Positions 18,602 through 24,798 of a stretch of 24,798 bases of DNA are shown piece by piece. The DNA is from Chrysochromulina tobinii. Its lineage: Eukaryota > Haptophyta > Prymnesiales > Chrysochromulinaceae. The position numbers were made by a program, and so were the translations under genes. The notes beneath the pieces are model-generated. The model was not told the origin of the DNA, searched no databases, and saw only the letters and a program-made list of their open reading frames with translations. The stretch's first letter is position 1, and every line of letters begins with the position of its first letter. The DNA is taken from positions 1 to 24,798 of the forward strand of contig JWZX01002803.1 in assembly GCA_001275005.1 (NCBI GenBank). Reading direction: 5' to 3'.

Positions 18602-21600
18602 TTACGGCTTCGTTAACGGCTTCGCGGCGACGGCGGCCTCCGCCTCGGCCACCATCGCCTCAAGTTGCGCCTCCTCCTCATCCACAGTCAAAGGCTGCTT
18701 CGCGGCAGCGGCAGCGGCGGCGGTGGCGGCGGCGGCGGCGGCGTCGGCGGCGTCGGCGGCAGCAGCCTTTGTGGCGACGGTCACGGCGGCCGCTGCGAGC
18801 ATCCCTTTGGGCGAGGCAGGCGCGAACAAGCTGTCGGGCGCCGGCGAGGGTGCTCCATCCACCGTCACAGTCGGCGGCGTCGGCAGCTCGTCGGCAGGCC
18901 CGTCGGCAGGCCCGTTGGGCGCCACGGCCGGCGGCGGCGGCGCAGGCGGCGCGGGCGGCGCGGGTGGCGCGGGCGGCGCGGGGGGGGCCACCGACGTCAC
19001 CGACGCCACCGACGCCACCGACGAGGTCGTTGCGGCAGTGGGCCCTGCGTCCGGGGGCGGCTGCATGAGCGCAGCCAGGGGCAGTAGATGGCGAAGGCCC
19101 TCGGTGAGACGAGATCGGAGCTCCGCAGCATCGACCGCCAGACCACCTTCAAACGCATCGAGCGTCTCCTGCAGCGAGGGTTCGTCAAGGGATCATCAAG
19201 GGTAATCAGCGGTCTCCTGCAGCGAGGGTTCGTCAAGGGATCATCAAGGGTAATCAGCGGTCCTTCAGCGGTCCTCAGGGAGTCGATGAGGGAGGCCATC
19301 AAGGAGGAGTTCTGGGAGATCTGGGAGATCTGGGAGATCTGGGAGATCTTGGAGATCATGGAGGTCCACAGCGCACCTGAAGCGCTGCGAGTGGCGAGAC
19401 GAGCTCGGGCGCCGGCAGCAACGTGGTCACCTCCGTGGCAAGCTGATGCGCCGTTCGCGCCGCCTCGAGCGCCACGCCGACAAAGCATGCCAGCTCGGTC
19501 AGGAGCGCCGTCCCGAGCGCCGCACACGTGCCCCCCGCTGATAAGAGTAACGGCTCCGGCGCGGACTTGGAGCGCTTCTGCGTGTTTGAGAGCTCGATCT
19601 CGAGGGCGACCATCACCTGATGAGGGAGGCAATCAGCCTGATGAGGGAGGCAATCAGCTCGATCTCGAGGGCGACCATCACCTGATGAGGGGGCGCAATC
19701 ACTCAATCACGCACTCACGCACTCAGACTTGGAGCGCTGATGAATGTTTGAGAGCTCGATCTCGAGGCCATCAGAGAGGCCATCAGAGAGGCCATCAGAG
19801 AGGTCATCAGAGAGGCCATCAGAGAGGCCATCAGAGAGGCCATCCAGCGCGCCTGCAGCGAGAGCGCGCCCAGATCGCCCAGAGCACCCACAGAGGTCGC
19901 CGCCATCTCGGAGACGCACGTGCACGCGGCGCCCAAGACGGCGCGCGCGCCGTACACGCCCATCTGCTTCCGCCGCGCCGCCTCGGACGCGTCGTACTGA
20001 GCGCCGCCGGCGACCGCGTCGGCGTCGGGCAGCGCCGTACTGAGCGCGACCGCCGCCGCCTCGACCTGCGCACGCAGAGGCTTGATGCGCTTGCAGAAGG
20101 CTTCGAGCCGGGCGGTGGCGTCGTCAGTGTGACGTACGCACGCCTCCACCGCCGTCGCGTAGGCCAGCATAGCTCCGGGTGGCAGCGTGGGCGCGGGCGG
20201 GCGGTTGGGCGGTGTCGGGTGCGAGGGCGGCGAGGGCACAGAACATGCGTCGTCGAAGAGCGCGTACCTGATGAGGGAGCTCATCAGGCAGGCACTCAGC
20301 GGCAATCAATGGCAATCAGGGCGACATGGTGCACCTGATGAGGGAGCTCATCAGGCAGGCACATAGGCACACTCAGGCACTCAATGGCACTCCCTCGAGA
20401 CGCCACGAGGTGCAATCTCAGGTGCCATCTCAATCTCAGGTGCCATCTCAATCTCAGGCGCCATCTGAGGTGCCATCTGAGGTGCCATCTCAGGTGCCAT
20501 CTCAGGTGCCATCTCAGGTGCGAGCGCGTACAGGTAGACGGCCGAGCCCTCTGCCGCCACCCTCCCGCCTTCGCTCAGCGCGGCACGCTCCGAACGTAAC
20601 GTCTCCGTCGAGCGTACCTGATGAGGGAGCTCATCAGGTAGCCCATCAGAGGCAATCAATGGCACGCTCCGAACGGAACGCCTCCGTCGAGCGCACCGCC
20701 GCGGACTCGAGCTGCGCGCAGGTGCACTCTCAATCTCCGATGGAATCTCAATCTCCGATGGAATCTCGAGCGCACCGCCGCGGACTCGAGCTGCGCGAGC
20801 GACTCGTTCGCCCCGTGCTGGTCGAGCGCCTCGGAGAGCCGGATCACCTGATGAGGGAGGCAATCATGGATGAGGGAGGCAATCATGGATGCGAATGTAG
20901 CACTCGGAGAGCCGGATCACCTGATGAGCGAGGCAATCAGAGATGAGGGAGGCAATCATGGATGCGAATGTAGCACTCGGAGAGCCGGATCACCTGATGA
21001 GGGAGGCAATCAGCATGCAATCAGTCTCTCCCGGGTGGACCCGCGCGCTGAGGAAGATCACCTGATGAGGGAGGCAATCAGAGGGCATCAACTGGGGCCA
21101 TCAGATGCAATCAAGACGCAATCAAGGAGCTTCGGCGGCACCTGATGAGGGGCGTCATCAGCGCCAATCACAGGTCATCAGATGCAATCAAGACGCAATC
21201 AAGGAGCTTCGGCGGCACCTGATGAGGGGCGCCATCAGACGCAATCAGAGGCACTCAGCGAGGCCATCAGCGAGGCCATCAGCGAGGCCATCAGCGAGGC
21301 CATCAGAGCCATGCGATAGAATCACCTCGACGCCCTCGACGCCCGCCTCACGCATCGCGCGCCGCATTCGACGATGAGCGAGCGTCGCCGCCGCCACCCC
21401 CACCGCCGCCCCCGCCGCCGCACCGATGGCATTGCCGGCTGCGCCGAGACCGGCGCCGATCGCGCCGCCGGCGGTCCCGGCCAACGCGGGAGTGAGCGTC
21501 TTGGCCGCGCTGTACGTGCCCGAGACGGCGCTCACCACGGCGTTCGAGAGCGCGGGGCGTGCCGTAGACGCCGTATCGAGCGCATTCGACGCCACGTCAC

Positions 21601-22549
21601 GGGTTTTGGAGGCGACCGATCGCGTGACTTCGGCGACGCGGGCGACCGTCTGAGAGCTCGCGGCGGCCTCGTATGCTGTCGAGGCAAGGCGGCGAGCGCG
21701 CGCGATCCGCCCCTCTTCCCCGGCCTCGCCCACCTCGGCGCCCTCGGCGGCAGCGGCGCCCGTCGCGCCGTACCGGGCGCCCGTTGCGCCGTCCGCGGCG
21801 CCCGTTGCGCCGTACCGGGCGCCCGTTGCGCCGTCCGCGGCGCCCGTCGCGCCGTCAGCGGCCGGCGCCGCGCCACCTGCCTCGGCGCATGCCACCCCGT
21901 TGGCAGCGACCAGTGCGGGCGCGCCTTCCGCCGCCGCCGCCGTGCCCGCCTCCGAAGACGCCGCCCCCTCGGCAGCGCCAACGTTCGCTGGTGGCGTCGC
22001 GACTGCGGGACGCGCCGTGTTGGGTGCTCCCTCCGCCGCCGGCCCGTCGTCGTCATCGCCGCCGGCAAGGAATTCCCCGAGGCGCTTGCCGAGGCCGCTC
22101 GCCTTGCTACGTAGGTCGGCCTCATCGACCTTCGACTTCAGGACCCCCGCTGTGTCCTTGACAAACTCCTTCAGTCCCTTTTCCTGCACCGACGCTTTGA
22201 AGCTGCTCAGCGCACCCTTCCCCCACTGGAGCCAGCCAGCACCGTCCTTGGACTCGTCGTCAGCGGCCGGCGCGTCCGAAGCCGGTGCGTCGGCTGTCGG
22301 CGCTTCGGCCGCCGCCGCCGCCGGTGCACTGCCGATGCCCAGAGCGCTGTCGATGGTCGCCTCGCCGGCGGCGAGCAAGCGGCGAGCACGCTGGAGGACA
22401 GACTCCTCCTCCACAGGCTGCTCCGCGGATGACTCGTCGGCGGTCGCCTCGGGAGGCGGCGACACGACAGGTGAGGGCGGCACCATCGTTGCAGACACGA
22501 TGCCCGAGGTAGTCGCGTCACCGGCACTTGCGCTGGTGTTCACTTCCAT
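18602..22549 (-). CDS. Unidentified Ala/Pro-rich helical protein, possible BAR-like domain, 6 exons
   Basis: Predicted exons in transcript order are 22549-21326, 20847-20776, 20617-20532, 20267-19853, 19616-19377 and 19168-18602. All phases agree and give about 867 residues. Exon 1 has an acidic N-terminus, a helical stretch (ALSSFKASVQEKGLKEFVKD), a run of GATGA-type repeats, and a Gly/Ala-rich hydrophobic segment at about residues 355-392 (GGAIGAGLGAAGNAIGAAAG), glycine-zipper-like and possibly membrane-active. Exons 2-6 read as long amphipathic helices (VIRLSEALDQHGANESLAQL, DATARLEAFCKRIKPLRAQV). Their spacing recalls BAR/sorting-nexin membrane-bending domains, but I cannot assign it firmly. 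The C-terminus has a (PPA)n run, Ala tracts and an acidic helix. The exon 4 donor is uncertain: the best frame-consistent site is CAG|GCGCGC, a GC-AG intron. All five introns are repeat modules. Confidence 0.7.
19169..19264 (-). repeat. Tandem 48-bp duplication covering intron 3' end and exon start
   Basis: On the coding strand a unit beginning GAGACCGCTGATTACC and ending CCCTCGCTGCAG occurs twice in the last intron. Both copies end in a usable acceptor (19217 and 19169) followed by GAGAC. Using the upstream acceptor gives an in-frame TGA, so only the last is productive. Confidence 0.9.
19311..19358 (-). repeat. 9-bp tandem repeat in the last intron of the six-exon gene
   Basis: Coding-strand unit CAGATCTCC is present four to five times, flanked by degenerate copies. 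It lies near the 5' end of intron 19169-19376. Confidence 0.85.
19764..19847 (-). repeat. Seven tandem 12-bp repeats (TCTGATGGCCTC)
   Basis: Seven units, one with GACC instead of GGCC, lie between exon 4 and exon 5 of the reverse gene. They could be translated as MASL repeats, but their CTGATGGCC content matches introns elsewhere in the window. They are therefore probably intronic. Confidence 0.88.
20268..20287 (-). repeat. Palindromic 3' splice-site hairpin, copy 1
   Basis: Coding strand CTGATGAGCTCCCTCATCAG: 8-nt arms CTGATGAG and CTCATCAG around CTCC. The AG is the acceptor of exon 4. The left arm contains a branch-point-like CTGAT. Identical copies occur at 20335-20354 and 20618-20637. 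Confidence 0.9.
20335..20354 (-). repeat. Palindromic 3' splice-site hairpin, copy 2
   Basis: Same 20-nt palindrome, here preceding GTGCACC inside intron 20268-20531. It is an unused or intermediate AG|GT junction 67 nt upstream of the exon 4 acceptor. Confidence 0.9.
20420..20523 (-). repeat. 12-bp GCACCTGAGATG array in intron 3 of the six-exon gene
   Basis: About eight units of GCACCTGAGATG and GAGATT variants on the coding strand, starting just after the donor CCT|GTACGCGCTC. The array lies entirely inside the intron. Confidence 0.85.
20618..20637 (-). repeat. Palindromic 3' splice-site hairpin, copy 3
   Basis: Same 20-nt palindrome, forming the acceptor of exon 3 (exon starts GTACGCTCGACGG at 20617). 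Confidence 0.9.
20848..21325 (-). other. 478-nt intron made of stacked introner-like modules
   Basis: The donor is GTCGAG|GTGATTC and the final acceptor CCCTCATCAG|GTGATCC. Inside are further CTCATCAG|GTG junctions, with exon-like GTG starts at 21218, 21141, 21061, 20993 and 20920, besides the real one at 20847. Spacings are 77, 80, 68, 73 and 73 nt. Modules at 20993 and 20920 begin with an 18-nt copy of the start of exon 2 (GTGATCCGGCTCTCCGAG). Modules at 21218 and 21141 share GTGCCGCCGAAGCTCC. The interiors are TGATTGCC/TGATGGCC words. Confidence 0.88.
21750..21865 (-). repeat. Coding 21/42-bp repeats (GATGA-type) in exon 1
   Basis: GCGCCCGTTGCGCCG on the plus strand recurs every 21 bp with alternating TCCGCG and TACCGG fillers. 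It encodes alternating GATGAAD and GATGARY heptads in the reverse gene. The frame is kept throughout. Confidence 0.85.
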
Positions 22550-22890
22550 GTCCGTCTCAAGTGCTGGAGAGAGTGTGCAGGGGCGAAGGCGTTGTGTAAA
22601 GTTTAGACCGCCGAGACGGCGCGCCTTTTCAAAACAGGACACCCCCTCTGCCCCGGAGAGCTGTAAGAGAGTGACGCTCACTCCGGCAGGGCTCATGCTG
22701 CTGCACTGACACGAAGCCCCGTTGCGGCGACCACGGGGCCCAGGTGTAGGGTGAGGGTCTGAGGTGAGCAGCACTCAGACCAGGGCGGCGCGCACGCGCG
22801 CGCGACTGTGGTTCGACTAAGAAGCGTGTCATGTCATCCGGAGGAAAACAGCCTACCTGCGTTTCGTTTCCTCAAACTTCAGAGACCCTC
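22550..22890. other. Intergenic region upstream of the six-exon reverse gene
   Basis: This 341-bp stretch is the probable 5' leader and promoter of the six-exon gene and the 3' flank of the PsbP gene. The frame of exon 1 is open further upstream (to about 22774), but that part lacks conserved character, so the ATG at 22549 is preferred. Confidence 0.45.
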
Positions 22891-23592
22891 TCATGACGCT
22901 ACGATCACCTCGAATGAGCCCACGATGGAGCGCACCTGCGCGCGCACGGCCTCGTCGCCGTCAAAGTCGTCGAGCTTGGCCTGCAACTGCAGCACGTACA
23001 GCCGCCGGCCGGCGATGCAGTACTTGCAGCTGAACAGCTTCTTGCCGCGCGACGAGTCGGTCGCGTACTCGATCGTATAGTATGACGGCGTGCGCCTGGC
23101 GGCGTCCGCAGCCTGCGCGGCGTTGGTGCGTAGAATGACACTGTTCACGCCATCGCGCGTGGTCTCGACGGCAAGCACACGCTCGGTAACCTGGTCCAGC
23201 GTGCCAAACGCCTCGAGCGAGTCGATGACGACCGGGTCGACAGTCACACCGAGCTTGAGGCCACCGGGCGACGAGAGCAACGCCTCGTGTAGGTGCGTCT
23301 TCACCGGCTTGCCTGCTGCCTTCCAGTCGGCCGGATACTCCAGCCGGTAGCCAAATTCCTTGTCGGCGAGCTCGGCCAGCGGCAGTGCAGTTGCGCTGGC
23401 GCCGGCGCCGGCGCTGCTGCTGGCCACCTCCTCGGCGCGAGCGGCGCGGAGTCGCACGAGAGGCGAGACGCTGACGGCCAGACCTGCTGCGGAAAGCACG
23501 TGCCGCCGTTGGAGCTGCGTCGCAGAGCTGCTGCTAATCGGCGGCTGCAGCGCCGCGGCGAGCAACGCGGCCGTCAGAGCGACGCTCTGCAT
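22891..23592 (-). CDS. PsbP-domain protein, probable thylakoid lumen
   Basis: Predicted 233 residues from the ATG at 23592. The upstream frame is open further but reads as non-protein, including a VNVNVN run from a hexamer repeat. A signal-like N-terminus (MQSVALTAALLAAALQ) is followed by QRRHVLSAAGLAVSVSPLV and an ARA cleavage motif, a twin-arginine lumen signal. The PsbP domain follows: FGYRLEYPADWKAAGKPVKT, then PGGLKLGVTVDPVVIDSLEAFGT and a C-terminal RRLYVLQLQAKLDDFD and VGSFEV. PsbP and PsbP-like proteins stabilise the photosystem II oxygen-evolving complex or assist photosystem assembly. Which PsbP subfamily this is cannot be told by eye. Confidence 0.88.
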   Translation of the reverse strand: MQSVALTAALLAAALQPPISSSSATQLQRRHVLSAAGLAVSVSPLVRLRAARAEEVASSSAGAGASATALPLAELADKEFGYRLEYPADWKAAGKPVKTHLHEALLSSPGGLKLGVTVDPVVIDSLEAFGTLDQVTERVLAVETTRDGVNSVILRTNAAQAADAARRTPSYYTIEYATDSSRGKKLFSCKYCIAGRRLYVLQLQAKLDDFDGDEAVRAQVRSIVGSFEVIVAS

Positions 23593-24068
23593 GTTCCGAC
23601 AGCACAGTCTGACCCACAGTCGTACTTTTCGTGAAGTTTGTTTTGTGGGGAATAGGTTCACGTTCACGTTCACGTTAAATTGCCATCTCGGCAAGACGCA
23701 CGACCACCGGTCCCGTGGAGACACACCGTGGAGGGCGCAGACGGGAATAGGTTCAAAGGGGAGCCGTCGCGGGCGCCTCCTTGGGGTTAGCTCTCTCCGT
23801 CTCCCCTCCCTTCCCACCCTGAGTATCATCAGACATATTCTGTGGACCTGTGTGATTTAATATCATCAAGGCATCTCATTCATACACATACTTACAACTT
23901 AGGGAGGCACGGTGCGGACGGCTCCCCGTAGTCAGTTTCGATGTTTCGTCGCGGTCCACACCACACCACCCTGAACGGACGGTTAACCGTACCCCACTTG
24001 GTACTCAATTAGACTCAATTATACAATGTTTTTCAATCGTCCCCCCGTCTTTCGAGGTGCCGGTGTTG
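23593..24068. other. Intergenic region upstream of the PsbP-domain gene
   Basis: A TTCACG hexamer is repeated three times with a partial copy at about 23657-23677, roughly 65-85 nt upstream of the PsbP-domain ATG. Otherwise it is AT-richer flanking DNA with no gene recognised. Confidence 0.45.
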
Positions 24069-24798
24069 CTAAAAATCGTGCCTCGCGAGCTCTGCCGGCG
24101 CCACCCTCGCCGAGCACCTCGAGGGTGGCATAGAGGCTGGCGCTGAGGGCGGCGGGGTTGGTGATTGCACGGCGGCCGAACCCCAGGGCGGAGCCGGTTG
24201 CTGACCTCGAACGGAGGATGGCGTTGACGGATACCTTGAGGATGGCGTCGACGGCTCATTCGAGGACATGCCCAAGTTGACAGAGAACCTGAACAGATTG
24301 TTCGCCAGGGTTGAGGCAACCCCTAGTCGACCTTCTTGTGGTGTCTCCATACCACTACATTGACGAGATTCGTCCAAGTTGACAGACAACCGCATCAAAT
24401 CGTCCTCCATTGTTGAGGCAAGCGCAAGTCGATCCTCCTGTGGTGTCACCATGCCACTACTTTGACGAGATTCACGGGGTGTTGGCCTCGACGAAGCGGC
24501 CAATGACAGAGGCAGCGGTGGCGGAGGCGGAGGCTGCGGTGGCGGAGGCTGTGGTGGCGGCGGAGGCGGTGGGGGAGGTGGCGGCGGCTGCGGTGGCGGA
24601 GGCTGTGGTGGCTGCGGAGGCGGTGGGGGAGGTGGCGGGACCTCGATTGGCGCCACCGGCGTAGAAATCCTGACCCGGATGCCCGACGCACAAGCTCTGG
24701 CGTAGAGGACACTGTACAGCGGGGTGATGCAGCACAGCTCGAGGAGCTGCAGCACGGGCATCGACATTGCGAAGAGCGCCACAACCAATGCCATGTTG
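24069..24798 (-). CDS. C-terminal part of a proline-rich membrane protein, truncated by window edge
   Basis: The frame is open to the window end and closes at 24069. An ATG sits at 24794, only four bases from the edge, so the true start is probably outside. The first 35 residues are strongly hydrophobic (LVVALFAMSMPVLQLLELCC), one or two membrane spans. A polyproline tract follows (about residues 53-92). Two 34-residue repeats come next (ESRQSSGMVTPQEDRLALAS and ESRQCSGMETPQEGRLGVAS), from a 102-bp DNA duplication. A Ser/Pro-rich tail contains TPSSRYPSTPSS. This looks like a cytoplasmic or lumenal disordered tail of a membrane protein. No family recognised. Confidence 0.6.
   Translation of the reverse strand, partial: NMALVVALFAMSMPVLQLLELCCITPLYSVLYARACASGIRVRISTPVAPIEVPPPPPPPPQPPQPPPPQPPPPPPPPPPPPQPPPPQPPPPPPLPLSLAASSRPTPRESRQSSGMVTPQEDRLALASTMEDDLMRLSVNLDESRQCSGMETPQEGRLGVASTLANNLFRFSVNLGMSSNEPSTPSSRYPSTPSSVRGQQPAPPWGSAAVQSPTPPPSAPASMPPSRCSARVAPAELARHDF
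24274..24477 (-). repeat. Two 102-bp coding tandem repeats in the C-terminal gene
   Basis: AAGTTGACAGA (plus strand) recurs at about 24274 and 24376, and similarity continues for a full 102 bp. The period is a multiple of three, so a 34-residue unit is duplicated in frame. Divergence is moderate, so it is not very recent. Confidence 0.8.
24510..24650 (-). repeat. Proline-tract DNA with G-run bias
   Basis: The plus strand is almost wholly G/GC-rich (GGCGGAGGCGGTGGGGGAGG) in imperfect repeats of about 50 bp. It codes for Pro with occasional Gln on the reverse strand. The G-runs could form G-quadruplexes on the non-template strand side. Confidence 0.75.

Noticed and set aside
19088-21145. Long forward open frames (for example 19088-20338, 20326-20946, 20870-21145) with MREA/DEGGNQ repeats
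   Set aside because: They run antisense through intron repeat modules of the reverse-strand gene; their repeats come from CTCATCAG/TGATTGCC DNA, and the reverse exons give coherent phases and protein.
19600-21310. CRISPR-like array of CTGATGAGGGAGGCAATCAG repeats
   Set aside because: Spacers are themselves repeated exon fragments, the spacing varies, repeats coincide with splice acceptors, and the genome is eukaryotic.
22550-22774. N-terminal extension of the six-exon gene
   Set aside because: The upstream part reads as leader-like, Cys/Arg/Ser-mixed sequence; the ATG at 22549 begins the acidic Ala/Ser N-terminus and is the more natural start.

Overview
The window is nuclear DNA from a GC-rich, photosynthetic eukaryote with spliceosomal introns. 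Two predicted proteins (a cyclophilin and a PsbP-domain protein) start with an apparent signal peptide followed by a twin-arginine lumen signal ending in A-x-A. That is the layout expected for thylakoid-lumen proteins of algae with a secondary plastid. Together with the high GC, proline-rich secreted proteins and repetitive introner-like introns, I infer a haptophyte-type or similar chromist alga. The species is not determined, and there is no sign of a prokaryotic, viral or organellar genome.

Layout: (1) 2-1492 (+), 3' part of an unrecognised gene with one 90-nt intron. (2) 2264-5080 (+), importin alpha in seven exons. (3) 5907-6638 (-), lumenal cyclophilin, divergent from (4) 6760-8812 (+), a secreted GH37 trehalase with one reading-frame break. 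(5) 9265-9585 (-), a single-PDZ protein, divergent from (6) 9727-11984 (+), an OTU1/YOD1-type deubiquitinase with an extra RanBP2-type zinc finger, in four exons. (7) 12384-12911 (+), a small orphan ORF. (8) 13577-14689 (-), eIF2B alpha in two exons, divergent from (9) 15050-17707 (+), a secreted leucine-rich-repeat protein. (10) 18602-22549 (-), an unidentified Ala/Pro-rich helical protein in six exons. (11) 22891-23592 (-), a PsbP-domain lumenal protein. (12) 24069-24798 (-), the C-terminal part of a membrane protein with a proline tract.

The genes are housekeeping and metabolic functions (nuclear import, translation control, deubiquitination, trehalose breakdown, photosynthetic lumen) and form no obvious pathway. 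The unusual part is the introns. Of 16 introns I place, 10 end in AG immediately followed by GT at the start of the next exon. In several, the first 5 to 36 nt of the intron copy the first nucleotides of the following exon. Their interiors are short tandem arrays of CTGAT-, TGATTGCC- and GAGTGCC-like words, always in the transcribed orientation, and many end in CCTCATCAG. Exon ends carrying a splice site are also tandemly duplicated in at least three genes. This looks like an active introner-like or duplication-driven intron-gain system. Its richest example is a 478-nt intron holding six evenly spaced AG/GT junctions (20848-21325).
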